Notes under the pieces: model-generated
Database searches by the model: none
The model's input: the letters and a program-made list of their open reading frames with translations, nothing else
What the model was told of the DNA's origin: nothing
Assembly: GCA_002633025.1 (NCBI GenBank)
Contig: NMRB01001237.1
Coordinates: 1-64,000, forward strand
From: Notospermus geniculatus
Lineage: Eukaryota; Nemertea; Pilidiophora; Heteronemertea; Lineidae
DNA length: 64,000 bases
Direction of reading: 5' to 3'
Translations under genes and position numbers: made by a program
Shown here: in pieces, positions 1 to 11,491 of the stretch
Position numbering within the stretch: the stretch's first letter is position 1
Layout of the letters: each line of letters starts with the position of its first letter

Positions 1-279
1 ACGGCATTCGGGGAATCCCTGGAAACACCCGAGGCTTGTAGCTTGTGTAAGGTGTAATAGTACGCCTTGCAAGGAAATGGCATTTCACAGTGCGTAGAAC
101 GTTATATTACGTCTGGAACCTTGTGTGTCAAATGCTTTTTTGGCAAGCTTTTTTGAGAAAGAAAAAGTAGAACTAAAAAAATTACCCGTACACAGAACCC
201 CAGAGATGAAACTGGAATAATGGATGAAGGCAGATTATCTTCATTATTTTGAAATTATAAATGACGATGTATTTTTCAG

Positions 280-3200
280 ATGGTATGGAGGAATTGGGTT
301 GGCATCTCTCCTATTGATGATTGCAGGGTTCCAATTTGTTGGAGCGGGGATCGGTGCCTGTACGTACAAATCGAAGGTGGCTCCAACAAAACGCAGCTGC
401 TGCAGCAACACAGGTGCAAACTTTCTCATGGCGTAAGTTTTGGTCTTGCTCTGTAGTGTAGAACTACCAGGAACATGGAATATAACATCTTGTTGTAAGC
501 CTTGATAGACACCTGAAGAAGGCTGCCTCGGGGGGGGGGGGGGTTACCATCAAAATGAGGGTAAATTGNTACAACTTGGTCATGATAGGCATTCTTCCCA
601 TTCCTTTCCAGTTCCGTTGGCTTCATGTTCATTTTCTCCTGGCTGTTAATGTTGCTTACATCAATAACATTTCTTGTGGGAGGAAGTCTGACAAGGTTCG
701 TCTGTGAACCCCTCCTGGACCCGGACTACAAGATTTTCAAAGAGGTAAGTCAGAAGAGTCTGGGATCAAAGTTCGGGTGCTTCAGCCCACTGCTTGTTTT
801 AGGGAGCTGGCCAGGTGTAGTTGATATGAGGAGCCCTGGGCCCATATTCATAAAACCTTGCCAGGCTTAGTTGCCTGCTAAAGTGCCTAGTTTGCACAGG
901 CCAATGTACACAACTGGCAGCCAACTAAGCTTTTAGCAAGGTTTTATGAATATGGGCCCTGATAGCCAAGTGGTTATCAACAGCAAGCGGCAGGTCCCAG
1001 GTTCGAATCCAGCCCGGGCCATATGGGATTCCATTCCCGGCTCTTCACGTCCGTCGCATGGGACTGTGCTCACCAGGGCCAATAATGCTATGGCTTCGGC
1101 CCTGACGGAATCAAAAAAAAAAAAAAAAGGGCTCAGCATTTTGATTGCCTTTAGTCCCAAAACCCCAAGTCCAATAAGCCAGTGAACCAAACTTACATGG
1201 CTAGAGTGTCCAATTTTGCTCTCAAATGCTGGGAAATGGTGTAAAAGCACTCTTATTTTCTAAAATTTTCCTGGGGGAGGCCCCCTGCCGGTATTTCGGC
1301 GCTCGATGCTAAGGGCTATGGCTACAGTTCACTGCTATTTTATCAAATCTTTGCCCCCTCCCCATCTCCAGGACTTTCCTACAGCCCTGAACCATGGAAA
1401 CCACTATTGTCAGCTGTGGTAGAGGGCATGCAAGGCCAAACTTCCTCACTTGTAAATTGGGGGTGCTCTCAATATCATGTTAATTTTTCAGAACAACTTC
1501 AAAGCTTCCCTGGAGATAATTCAAAAAGACAAAGCAACCGTTCAGGTAAAGTTAACTTGCATTAGTTTGATTGATCTTTGCCATTTTCCCTCCAATCGGG
1601 CAGTTCTCAATTATCAAATGTTTGTGAGAGTATCAAATGATGTTGATGAAATTAATGTAGTGAATTTTACAGTATTTCCAAAGTGTTAAGAGAGCGCAGG
1701 TAGAGGTCTCATAGCCTCGTGAAGGTCCTCAAAATGCTTGCCTGATAGGTACTTCAAAGAATCAGGCCTTTGTTTTCAGCACACAGTGAAAAAATTCCAG
1801 GCAGAGCTCTAATGTATTCAGACTGAGCATAGTACATTTTACACTACACTAAAGTCAGAGGATGTATAACCACTTTCTGAATTCAATAGAGTGTGGCTGT
1901 AAAAGCAGTAATTTGCTTCAGTAGCTGTCATCATTGCCGTGACTGGTGTCTCGCCCAACACTCTAGATTCTTTCATTTGCTTTGTTACAATAGACTGATA
2001 TCGCAGCAGTCAAGAAGGCCTTGGGGGACCTGGATAACAAAATCAAGAATGATGCTGCTACGCTCATCAACGATGTAAGTAACTATAACATTTATGAAGT
2101 TCTCAAGGGAAGTGTCTTAGCGACAGTTAATAGGCCTACCTGTACAACAACACAACGGGCCGTATTTTAGAACGTTCCTTAACATTAAGGCCCACCTTAA
2201 ATCTATTATTCTCGGTGGTTTTACAATAGAGTTAAGGTCGACTTTAACGTTAAGGAACGTTCTAAAATACGGCCCAACATTTTTATGTCATATTCATGCT
2301 TGTGATTTTGTTACTGACTGTAGAATCAGATTGCCTTTTAGTTAGGCAGATATGTGACCCGTCGCAGCAAAAGTAGGCGCATGTCGCTCAGAACTTGGCA
2401 GGTTGAGACCAAATGTTTGTCAGTTTCAATATTGTCTGTCTATTGTGAAATCTGAAAACCTCGATGATCAGAGGTCAAGGTCAAGGTCAAACTTGGTTAT
2501 TTGAAATATCTCTGCCTGTGGTAGAGGTAGAGGCATGATATCACCCATATTTACATGTAGGTTATCGATGGTGCCAATTTTGATTATGCAACGACCTTGA
2601 TGATCAGAGGTCAAGGTCAAGGTCAAACTTGATAATTTGAAATATCTCTGCCTGTGGTAGAGGTAGAGGCAGAGGCATATTTTTTCTATACCTTTTTACC
2701 TAGTACCTTTATTACCTTGTACCTTCTTTTACCCAGTACCTTTTTTACCTGGTACCTTTATTACCTAGTACCTTTTTACCGGTACCTTTCTACGGTACCT
2801 TTTTATCTGATGTCTAGCAACGTGCCTTGATCTCTGTCAATGTATCATTCATGGACCGGTAGAAGCACCTGTACATCGGGAACCATACGACATTTACAAT
2901 GTCATCTTGTTTGCTTCAGTAGCTGTCATCATTGCCGTGACTGGTGTCTCGCCCAACACTCTAAATTCTTTCATTTGCTTTGTCACAATAGGCTGATATC
3001 GCAGCAGTCAAGAAGGCCTTGGGGGACCTGGATAACAAAATCAAGAATGATGCCGCTACGCTCATCAACGATGTAAGTAACTATAACATTTATGAAGTTC
3101 TCAAGGGAAGTGTCTTAGCGACAGTTAATAGGCCCACCTGTACAACAACACAACATTTTTATGTCATATTCATGCTTGTGATTTTGTTACTGACTGTAGA

Positions 3201-5526
3201 ATCAGATTGCCTTTTAGTTAGGCCTATATGTGACCCGTCACAGCAAAAGTAGGCGCATGTCGCTCAGAACTTGGCAGGTTGAGACCAAATGTTTGTCAGT
3301 TTCAATATTGTCTGTCTATTGTGAAATCTGAAAAATGATCTATTTCTTCCATTCTCTCCTGGTGTCATCTTAGTTCGTTGAGGCTCACCTTCTGAGCGAC
3401 ATGCACCTAGTTTTGCTGTGACGGGTCGCATATGATATGGATTTGACCAATGAGCCGTCACCACTTTCGGTTAGGCCTACCTCTCAACCATAATCCCTCT
3501 TAACTCTGTCTTTAACTCGCTTTCTTTATGAGTTGAAATCCCAGTGACCATCTCTGTGCAGCAGTCCTGTACCTGGTGACGTTTGTTGCATCCAACACTG
3601 AAGGTCCAATCAAACGTTTCTGCATTAGCTGTCGTCAGTTTCCAATCTTTATGCACAATCTGTTGGTCGGGGGAAAGAGAATCTGTCTGTCGTTTTGATT
3701 TAACTGGATTGTTCTATTATTTCAGAAAATTGCAGACTATTTGAAGAGATTTTTTGATGTCATGGATTCATTTGTGGCCAAGCTTGGTAATGCTGTGAGT
3801 AAATACATTTTGGGATTGATCAAAAATTCTACTTGGTACTCTGTGTGATGGTGAATTTTTCGCCAGGACCCCATGACTGTTTCTACCAGGGGAACACCCC
3901 ACAGGTTGTGTAATTGTAGCGTGCGCCCTGCACATGCGTAGAGAGAGTCTTGCCAGTTTTGTAGGGATGCAAGATACCACCTATTTGTCACTGCAGAAAT
4001 AAATAAACAAGTATTTACGATATCGAGAGTCTCTTCGTGTGGCGGACTTCTCAAGTCGTGGTGGAAAACCTTCGCCACCATATTTGTTTTCATCTCCTAT
4101 AAAATTGACTTATGATGTGTGCCTGAGATTATAATACAATGTACAGTGGAACCCCCCTTAACAGACACCTCTGCCAGGAGGACACCTCTCTAATCAGGAC
4201 ACCAATGTCCAAAACTGGTCATTTCTATTCATTTCAACCTCTATAATCAGGACACCTCTCAATAGGAGCTGTCAGCGAGTTGACTAATAGGTGTCTGTCA
4301 CTACGGCCCAATTCAATGCATATAGCGGACCCAGTCATTATTGATTGAGCAGCAATCACATAGATTTTCCTGTACATTGGTCTGCTAGAACTTTGTTGCC
4401 ATCTGTTGGCAATATGCACGGCTGACTGCTCCTGTTAAGGACAGCATTTGTCAGTCCCGAAGGTGTCCTTAATAGAGAGGTTCCACTGTATGTCTTAGTT
4501 TTATCCTGACATAAATGTTGCTAATCTACTTTTCAGCTAAAGGAGGAAGTCGGGGTTTGCAAGCCTCTGTGGAATTTGTATGACTCTATAGTTAACAACA
4601 TACTCTGCAAGTCAGTTGCTGATACCCTGGTAAGCACAATAATCACTATCCTGCCCTCTAAAACATGACCCCTAACATTACACCAATTGAAATTAACGAA
4701 GTTTTGAATCAATGGTCCATCTACGTACCAGTAATCCTCATTCTCAAGGTAAATATATGTAGGCCTACCGGTAAATCGTTGCTCTCTCTACTCCAACCAC
4801 AAGGGAAATTTATGTATTTATCTATTATTATCTGGAAGGCCATCCTCCCATAGCAGGGCTTTGGTCTCGTTCCTCTTCATACACTCCACACAAAGTATGT
4901 GAGCGGATGAAGAGGAGCAAGGTAAAAACCCCTGCTGTGGGAGGATGCTGGAAGGCCGGCAATATCTCTGTACTAATTAGATTGCATTTTCTTTATTGGG
5001 CCAGATCCATAAACCTGAGTTTCTATTTTAACTTTCAGAATGGTTTCTGGTTCTGTTTGGGGTGGGCCACCATCTTTTTCATACCCGCCATCATTTTCGC
5101 TGTGAAGTTGAACAAATATCTGCGGAAATGCGAAGCTAATAAGTAAGTTTCCCACTATTTCACCATGTGCATGAAAAAGTTGAACCCAAAGATGACCGTG
5201 AAACAAACTTTGATAAGACATTGCTTCTTCTCTTTGACCCATGGAATGATCTGCATGATGCTCCCCAAAGGAATTAAAATGAATAAGATGGGTGCCTGGG
5301 GGATTTCTTACAAATAAAGCTAAAGGAAAAGCTTAAAATGGGGTCATATGTTATTTGTCACTCTCATATCAGGCAGTTATTGACTACATCTGCCTCCCGA
5401 CTTCATCATTGTTTCACCTTTTACAGCAGTTAAAATCTATCCCATCATAGGATATTTAGGCCCTGTTCACTTTCTAAAACTGCCGTCTGTTTATTGTAGG
5501 AGTGCTAAAAAACCCAAATCCAAACG
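280..5526 (+). CDS. PROM1: Prominin (CD133-like) pentaspan membrane glycoprotein, 3' part of gene
   Basis: Prominins are five-pass glycoproteins that bind cholesterol and shape membrane protrusions. Visible coding exons with GT/AG borders: 280-432, 612-744, 1492-1545, 1994-2074, 2992-3072, 3726-3794, 4537-4629, 5039-5142, 5500-5526; all phases agree. The first exon holds a membrane segment and a Cys-rich loop ending in SNTGANFLM. The second has [19 protein letters not shown] followed by FVCEPL, as at the start of the second large extracellular loop. The exon at 4537 has the conserved CKP and ILC cysteines, and the exon at 5039 is the last membrane segment ([18 protein letters not shown]), a prominin signature. 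The loop between 744 and 3726 gives fewer residues than vertebrate prominins, so some exons are unrecognised or lost. The 5' half lies left of the window. PROM1 versus PROM2/3 cannot be decided; the symbol means the family. The family call is strong. Confidence 0.88.
569..569. other. Single-N contig join in prominin intron
   Basis: A lone N shortly after a run of G (530-543), between prominin exons. Both flanking exons are intact, so the gene model is not broken here, but sequence may be missing. Confidence 0.6.
838..959. mobile_element. MITE with GGGCCCATATTCATAAAACC termini
   Basis: The ends at 838 and 959 are inverted copies of about 24 bases beginning GGGCCCATATTCATAAAACC, enclosing about 70 bases with no coding. 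It lies in the prominin intron after the exon ending at 744. The termini resemble those of the element at 11346-11491, so they may be one family. Confidence 0.7.
957..1128 (+). mobile_element. tRNA-derived SINE
   Basis: An A-box-like TAGCCAAGTGG (963-973) and a perfect B box GGTTCGAATCC (1000-1010) have the spacing of an internal pol III promoter. They are followed by about 100 bases of unrelated body and a 16-A tail (1113-1128). No acceptor stem or anticodon arm can be closed, so this is a retroposed SINE and not a tRNA gene. It abuts the MITE ending at 959. Confidence 0.75.
2157..2275. mobile_element. 119-bp MITE with 27-bp perfect terminal inverted repeats
   Basis: Termini begin GGGCCGTATTTTAGAACG and are perfect inverted copies for about 27 bases. 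The paralogous block at 2.9-3.2 kb is an empty site (cacaacattttt), which shows a 3-base target duplication AAC. A 3-base target fits PIF/Harbinger-like elements, though the class is inferred. Confidence 0.85.
2350..2455. mobile_element. Left part of a TGTGACCCG-family element
   Basis: The sequence matches the left half of the full element at 3229-3434 (tgtgacccgtcgcagcaaaa, then the stretch ending cagtttcaatattgtctg). It then breaks off into the repeat beginning at 2459. It is part of the duplicated prominin block. Confidence 0.65.
2459..2810. repeat. Direct repeat followed by a degenerate short tandem repeat
   Basis: A stretch beginning cctcgatgatcagaggtcaa and containing tatctctgcctgtggtagag occurs at about 2459-2546 and again at about 2590-2668. 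From about 2690 to 2810 there are roughly ten degenerate copies of a word like acctagtaccttttt. No coding potential. Intronic, between the duplicated prominin exons. Confidence 0.7.
3229..3434. mobile_element. TGTGACCCG-family MITE, full copy
   Basis: Inverted ends tgtgacccgtcacagcaaaa and ttttgctgtgacgggtcgca flank about 160 bases. Related copies lie at 2350, 45857-46045, 47256-47477, 57173-57396 and, more distantly, 61713-61904. No open frame. Intronic in prominin. Confidence 0.75.
4144..4488. mobile_element. TA-target MITE with CAGTGGAACC termini
   Basis: Inverted ends beginning CAGTGGAACC and ending GGTTCCACTG are flanked by TA on both sides (4142-4143, 4489-4490), with repeats of the word ggacacctctc inside. 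TA duplication suggests the Tc1/mariner/pogo superfamily. A shorter relative lies at 55326-55482 and an internal fragment at 56552-56715. Length 345 bases. Confidence 0.75.
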
Positions 5527-7101
5527 GTAAGTACTGTACGTGTACTGTAGCGATTGCAGTGGCTACCTTTATTGCTATGATGCTATACCTGCATGGAACA
5601 CTTTTAGGATGCTAAAATATTAGAGTGAATGGCATGCTTTTCTACTGGACAGCTTTTTAAAGGGAAACATGCGAAAAATATTGCCCGGCGGGCACAAGGT
5701 GTCTGAGTTGTAGCGCCGTCTGTTAATACACGGTGACACTACACTACATCACAGGCCACTGTAGAGCTATTAGTGAGCCTAGAACACGTATCTAACCAAA
5801 AAACACTAGTTTGTAAAACACACACCCCGAGCTCACGAATTTATGAGCTCGTGGTGTGTTTTTAGATACGTGTTGTGTTTTTAGATACGTTTGGTTAGAA
5901 AAGTGTTCGAAACTCACTGATAGCTCTACAGGCGCCTGTGATATAGCGTAGTGTCACCGTGTATTAACAGACGGCGCTACAACTCAGACAACTTGTGCCC
6001 GCCGGGCAATATGTATATGCATGTGAAATTTGAACTCTTGGGTGGCTTCCTTCCTTCCAACACTGTGATGGTCACTTTCTTCATATGGCTGATTTGATAA
6101 CGGGGTTATCTGTATGTCTTGGAAGTGATTGGCCAGGGACATGAGTGCATGTACATGTAGAATAGATTAGAAGAGCTCGCTTTTGGAACAAGCTCGCCAC
6201 CTCATGGCGAGGCACCATATGCTATCTAGGCATAGGTCAACACAAAGCCAAATGGAGGCTCCGCTCCACTGCAAAGTTTCTAGCTTTATATGCAGGCTAA
6301 CAATACCATGTGTATTTGATTATAGGAAGAAAGGTATGCAGCGGTACGTACGTGGTGACAGCCCATTTGGAAGGTATGTTTGGTGGAGGGGCTTGGTGAC
6401 TTTCAAAAATGATGATAAATACAGTATAAGAATAATGCGGGTGATCCACCGACTTTACGACAAGTTTACGATCAGTTAGCGATTAGTTCACGACGCGTTT
6501 GCGACTAGTTCACGACGAAAAATCATAGCCGGTGGACCACGTTCACGACGAGTTTGCGACTCGTTCAAGACTGAATTCTGTTGACGACTATTTTGCAACA
6601 AGTTTACGACAAGATCAAACATGTTTGATTTGGTTCGGTGGTTCAGCTTCAACGTCACGTCATTTCTTTACGATCAGTTTGCGACTAGTTTACGACGAGT
6701 GCGCGATTCGTTGATGACTGCCGTCGTAAACAAGTCGCAAACTGATCATAAACTCGTTGTAAAGTCAGTGGATCACCCGCATAAGTCCGACATGGCACCT
6801 GTTTCACTCAGTTATGGCCTGCTTGTGCCGACACAAACTGTTCAGACATGAGTGTTTTCACTCTAGGCCTACAGCATCGTCATACAAAGAGTGTCTCAGC
6901 ATGGCTTCCGTAACCCAGTTGTCATTCTTAGGTAATTCTGACTTGCACATCCTTTGTGCTGTGATGGACTCCCTTTGCAATCAATCACCATAAGACTGAC
7001 TAATGAGAGCAGACTTACCATTATCCTGTCGTATAATTTGGACATTGGAATATATTACCGTACTTTCTCTTTTTTTCAGTAATCGTGTGTCACCCGCATA
7101 A
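5500..7101 (+). CDS. Candidate micro-exons encoding the prominin cytoplasmic tail
   Basis: After the last membrane exon (ending AA before gtaagt at 5143) a 27-base exon at 5500-5526 adds SAKKPKSK in phase. Two further possible pieces keep the frame: 6326-6343 (after tatag, before gtacgt; KKGMQ) and 7080-7101 (after ttttttcag; NRVSPA then TAA). Together they would give a short, Lys/Arg-rich tail. The 5500 exon is well supported. The other two rest only on splice-site quality and phase, and other acceptors (for example before 9075) could also be used. Several inverted-repeat elements sit in the introns between them. Confidence 0.4.
5679..6012. mobile_element. Long-hairpin MITE
   Basis: Two arms of well over 100 bases, beginning ATATTGCCCGGCGGGCACAA at each end, are near-perfect inverted copies. 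They include the word for TAGCGCCGTCTGTTAATACA on both arms. The small centre contains repeated ttagatacgt words. It lies between candidate prominin tail exons. Confidence 0.8.
6435..6782. mobile_element. MITE with GCGGGTGATCCAC termini
   Basis: Ends atgcgggtgatccaccgact and its inverted partner enclose a stretch built of variations on gtttacgacnagtt/gcgactagtt. The inside is therefore internally repetitive on both strands. No coding potential. Confidence 0.7.
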
Positions 7102-7151
7102 GAGGACTGGCGAGTATATCCTTTCTGATTGGGATTTCCGCATTTGCTTAG

Positions 7152-8893
7152 AGCCACTCTCACACGTGCGACAGTTGGCCTGCGATTGTATTCTTTACGT
7201 TTCACAAACAATCGCAGAAATTATCGCAGATTTGTTGCAGAAGTGACGCAGAAGTATCGCAGAATTGTCGTAAACTTAACGATAATCAGCATTTTTTGCG
7301 TTCACTTGCGGTTGTTCATGTTGTTTGCGACAATAGCTGTGACAATTTTCTTTTAAACCCTGGGTTTACGGGTTTTCTGTCTGCAGTCGACACCGATAAT
7401 TTGGGGTTATAAACGACATTTTGTGACATTGTGCGATATTTTGCGACAAATCTGCGGGTTGCTTTGCGATAAGTATGCGACAAGGTTTAATTTTTAGCTC
7501 AACTCTGTGAGGTGAGCTTCTCCCATGGTGTGTTGTCCGTCGTCCGTCGTCGTCCGTCGTCTGTCGTCCGTCGTCGTTAACAGGGGTGGCACGTTTCTAA
7601 ACCGCTTGGGTTACAAACTTGAAATTTGGTGTACAGGTACCCTATGGTAAAAACTATCTCTGGACTGAAACTTAGCGCTGCTGCTTTTATACTCTGGCCT
7701 GTAGGGGGCGCTTTGTGAAAACCTTCTTTTGGCCATATCTCCTGAACGCTGTTAGCTAGAACCACGAAACTTTTATGGTGGGTTCCTCTGATGAGACTAC
7801 ATCACATAAATCCCGGGTTTTTGATTTGACCTACTTTTCAAGGTCACAGAGGTCAAAGTTCAAAATTCACTGTTTGGTGGCACATTTCATGGCTATTTGA
7901 CATAGAGTGTTGTGATTTGGTGTGAAGATATATCTAGGCACCCTGCACAAGTGCACCAAATTTCAACCCGATCGGACTTCAAATATGGCCGCTGGGAAGC
8001 CATCTTGAAAAATGGACTTTGACCCACATTTTATAAATAGGAGTAGGTAGGATGTTTTAACCTTGTCAAAATATGTCTCTAGGTACCATATAGATATATA
8101 GTAAATTTCAGTCAGATTCGACGTCAAATATGGCCGCCAGGGAGCCATCTTGAAAAATGGACTTCGAACCAACACCTCATTAAATAGTGGTAGCTAGGAT
8201 GCTTTAACCGTGCCTAAATATGTGTCTTGGCACCGTCTACTTATATGCCAAATTTCAGTTCGATGGGACTTCAACATGGCTGCCAGGCAGCCATCTTGAA
8301 AAATTGACTTTGGCCATATCTCATCAGTCATTGTCAGTAGTAAATCTGTTACGATGTTTCAATGTTGTCTAAATATCTATGCAAGTATCCTGTACATTCC
8401 TGCTAATATTTCAGTCCCAAGGAACGTCACGTGTGGCCACCAGGTGGCCATCTTGAAAAATAGAATTTTTGACATCTGTGACCTAGACAGGAAAGCAGTT
8501 TGTTCACAAATACCACTTGTATTCAGAAATTGTACTCCTTCTGGGTGCCATCACCTGAGTTTATGTCATTGACTGATAATACTGATCAGATCATAAAAAT
8601 ACTTCTTCCGACTTGGTGTGTTCAGCTTTACATGTATCTTATCTGTACTGATCCTTCAACATTCACCATGAGAGTCACAGTTTCACACTTAACCATGGAG
8701 ACTTATCACAGAGGTGAGCACAATGGCCCTGGCCATTTCATTTGAACATTTCCAAAATTTCACGATTATATGCACTCTGCAATATTATCGCAAGGTCTGC
8801 GGTAGTTTGCATTAATTTGCGACAGTACACCTGCGATTGTCTATCGCAATTACCGGTAAACGCAGGCCAATTGTCGCATGTGTGAGAGTGGCT
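7152..8893. mobile_element. Inverted-repeat element split by a nested insertion
   Basis: The terminal word AGCCACTCTCACACGTGCGA at 7152 returns inverted at 8893 (AGCCACTCTCACACATGCGA). The next bases (ttggcctgcg) also pair. The arms are full of tcgcag/tgcgac words as in a simple hairpin element, but the middle holds a different element (7496-8745), which looks like a later insertion. Confidence 0.6.
7496..8745. repeat. Inserted repeat element with about four 150-base internal repeats
   Basis: Starts agctcaactctgtgaggtga, followed by a gtccgtcgtc-rich tract (7546-7576), and ends around agaggtgagcacaatggccc. Inside, the word atggccgcc..ccatcttgaaaaatgga recurs near 7985, 8131, 8277 and 8435, giving degenerate tandem units of about 146-158 bases. 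Related words occur in the repeats at 19.5-20.9 kb. No transposase is visible. Confidence 0.6.
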
Positions 8894-9326
8894 TTACATA
8901 AGTCAAATTTCCAGGTGTATGCCTCAAACACCCCAAGTTCCAAAGGCACTTGTCCTGCTTCAGGATTGAAATAAGTGTCCTGGTTCTGACTAGATTTTCC
9001 ATAGTTCAAGTCTGAAGTTTTTGACACCTTACGGTAATTCCACAGGCTGTAAAAGCATGATATCTCCCTTTCAGATATCCATTTGGAATGACCTGGTGTG
9101 CTGTTTTCTGACTGATATCAGCAGGTTCATGGGACACCACCACGGATGGGACTGTCTTCTACCATACCAGTCACGGACAAAATCTCTGAAGTCTACAGAG
9201 ATCTTTCTATGAGATTGCATTGTATCATTCAATAATATCCGTCCTTTGTTTGAGGAGGAATCTATTGCAATCTGATTGTCCTTTCGAGGTGTATCAGAAC
9301 ATCACTTTATAAGGCCGTATTACTTT

Positions 9327-9525
9327 GAGCTATACGCTATTCGGTATTTGCTATTCGGTATACGGTACATTATTTGGAAAAATTGGACATGCACGATTTG
9401 AACTATAAGTGAATAGTGCGCCCTCAGAGTAGTTCAGTCTTATGTAAACGACTCATTGAAATAACCTTGCTCAATTCACGCGTGCCCTCTGAAACGTGCC
9501 TATAATACCGAATAGCGTATAGCTC
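9327..9525. mobile_element. MITE with GAGCTATACGCTATTCGG termini
   Basis: The word GAGCTATACGCTATTCGGTA at 9327 returns inverted, ending at 9525. The inside has no open frame. It lies between the prominin and ATP5ME genes. Confidence 0.7.
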
Positions 9526-9701
9526 TATGTATTAATAGGGGCCTGAAGGACTGATGGTTCTCGCCCTCCTAAATTATGCTTGTAGACCAATAGGGAAGAA
9601 TGCAATATTTCCAATGTGTACAATCTAGTTGCAAGGAAGATGCTATAAATTTGCCAACATTAGCACAGATAACACCAGAAAAGCTGAGAAATACTCTTCA
9701 G

Positions 9702-9806
9702 TAGATCTAGTACATTGTATCCAAGGATCTTAGCAATAGATCTAGTACATTGTATCCAAGAATCTTAGCAATAGATCTAGTACATTGTATCCAAGGATCT
9801 TAGCAA
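9702..9806. repeat. 35-base tandem repeat, three copies
   Basis: Three head-to-tail units of exactly 35 bases start tagatctagtacattgtatc at 9702, 9737 and 9772, with one base differing in the second unit. There are no spacers, so this is a minisatellite. Confidence 0.9.
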
Positions 9807-11097
9807 TGATTCCATGCGTTCCGACACATTTTGCTCTGGAGGAATAGTTGTTGCTCTTCTTCATCAACTCTCAATCAGGAACAAATTTCCATATACAGTA
9901 CCGGTAGATTATTTACGAAGTGGTCATTTGGATGGGAAAGACAAGTTTTTTGCCTATACAACTAGGCATGATGCACGTGTAAAGCAGTTTCTACAGAAAT
10001 AAGACTACACACCTCTCAAAATAAATTCCCGAACTGGCCAGTTTACTTGTCAGGGAACAAGCCACAGGAGTTGAGAAAACTGGCTGAGCTGGTACTTATT
10101 CTGAGAGCAATCTCGTACCCAGATCTACCTCATCCGAGGATATCTCTGGCAAGGGCTACGACTTGACCAGAATTTCTGGTCAACCACTTGCAGCGTGCCA
10201 AAATATTTGTTTCACAGAATATTTCATTTGATGACTGAAAAATATCAATGTGCCTAAAAAGCCATATACATGTAATACCCCCAAAACACCAAGTTGTTTG
10301 AGTATTAGAGCAATTTCAAATGAATAGTTAGTTGGGAACATCATGCCGCGGGTGCCAGCCTTGGTGTGATTCGCCTCAAAATTAGTATAGCACGCATGCG
10401 CAGTATTCCTGAAGTCGTCAGCCCTTTCCAGTGGTGTTGTAGGAACGTAAACCCACTGTGGACGAGTTTGATTCCGAGAGGTGTACATCGCATTCATGTT
10501 ATTTGTCCTGGCAGGATTTCTCTTATCTATGCAACTCTCACAGGCAATTGAAGTATCAAATCCCCACCAGAAATACATGAATATGTGACCGGGTCTGTGA
10601 AAACCCGGCCCAAGTCACTGGGGAGTGACATATAGGCCTTGATCACATCTGTCCTTTGTTGCACAATTGATACCGGTAAGGCTTTTTTGCCACTAACAGA
10701 CTGTCGTTTTTTTCATTGTGATCAGACACCCTACATAACCTATTAAACCCTGTGGTGTTCTGCAACTTTGGCGGGGTTTTGCCAGACTAGGTGACATATT
10801 CCAAGGGAAATACATTGTAAATCAGGGAATGTGAAACATTTTTCGAATCATTTTGTTGAAATAATCGTATCTTTTCTTATTTCCTTTGCGTTTGTGTCTC
10901 CATTCTTCAATCACCAATAGCCACTTCTCACAGGGTGCTTCAGAAAATGAAATCTCGAACAACGGCAGTTTTGCTCTCCAACTTCCTCTGTACATGAATC
11001 TGCATTTATTTCTAAATGTGCTGGGGAGAAAGTGATGGATGGAGCAAGGTGCGGAGTCCTAAGACACAAGGGCAACAAGAAAATGTCTCATAAGATA
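9807..11097. other. Gene-poor intergenic stretch
   Basis: I find no supportable exon, RNA gene or clear inverted-repeat element here. A 132-codon open frame on the minus strand (10180-10578) has no recognisable domain and no splice context. The stretch ends at a possible polyadenylation signal of the ATP5ME gene. Confidence 0.5.
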
Positions 11098-11103
11098 TTT
11101 ATT
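11098..11103 (-). terminator. Possible ATP5ME polyadenylation signal
   Basis: AATAAA read on the minus strand, about 650 bases downstream of the ATP5ME stop codon. Another copy lies at 11171-11176. Either could serve; the sequence alone does not decide. Confidence 0.3.
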
Positions 11104-11345
11104 AATGCACAAATATCATTATCAAATCACAAGAATTCTCCACATAGGCTTTCCTGGTGAATTCTCCAACTTTATTTTGATATTTTGACTACCACCAAAT
11201 GACTACACCAACCCACACTTCCTTGGTGGCAAAGATGGTGTATCAACAAGGATATATGTGTGCAAGTACATGTACACCCCACCAATAGTCAAGATACACA
11301 TATGATATGTTATATGTGTACCAAAATAATCTTGGAGAAAAATCT

Positions 11346-11491
11346 GGGACCATATTCGTGAAGCCTTCGCAACTTTGGATGCACGCAAATCTATTGTACA
11401 TGCAGGCCAGTCATTGAACAGTCGGGCACATGAAGCCAAACAACATATTTGCGTGCTCGTGAAGTTGCGAAGGCTTTGTGAATATGGCCCC
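11346..11491. mobile_element. MITE in the ATP5ME 3' region
   Basis: Inverted ends GGGACCATATTCGTGAAGCC / GGGGCCATATTCACAAAGCC with the following ttcgcaactt also paired, enclosing about 70 bases. Similar to the element at 838-959. Confidence 0.7.

Larger units (their letters stand above)
1905..3228 (+). repeat. Tandem duplication of one prominin exon with flanking intron
   Basis: The block around the 81-base exon at 1994-2074 recurs about 998 bases downstream around 2992-3072. Both exon copies encode the same 27 residues ([20 protein letters not shown] and on) apart from the first residue (T or A), and both are phase 0, so including both keeps the frame. Flanking intron is nearly identical from tttgcttcagtagctgtc upstream to the tgtgaccc element downstream. 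Copy 1 carries a 119-base element (2157-2275) missing from copy 2. This may be a real exon duplication or two alleles assembled in tandem. Confidence 0.85.

Noticed and set aside
961-1020. tRNA gene suggested by A and B boxes
   Set aside because: No closing acceptor stem or anticodon arm, and a poly-A tail follows about 100 bases later, which fits a SINE.
1789-1830. Extra prominin exon after gttttcag ([10 protein letters not shown])
   Set aside because: It runs into a stop codon with no usable donor in frame.
9702-9806. CRISPR-like array
   Set aside because: The 35-base units abut without spacers and the DNA is animal; it is a minisatellite.
10180-10578. 132-codon minus-strand open frame
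   Set aside because: No recognisable motif and no splice-site or gene context; compatible with chance.
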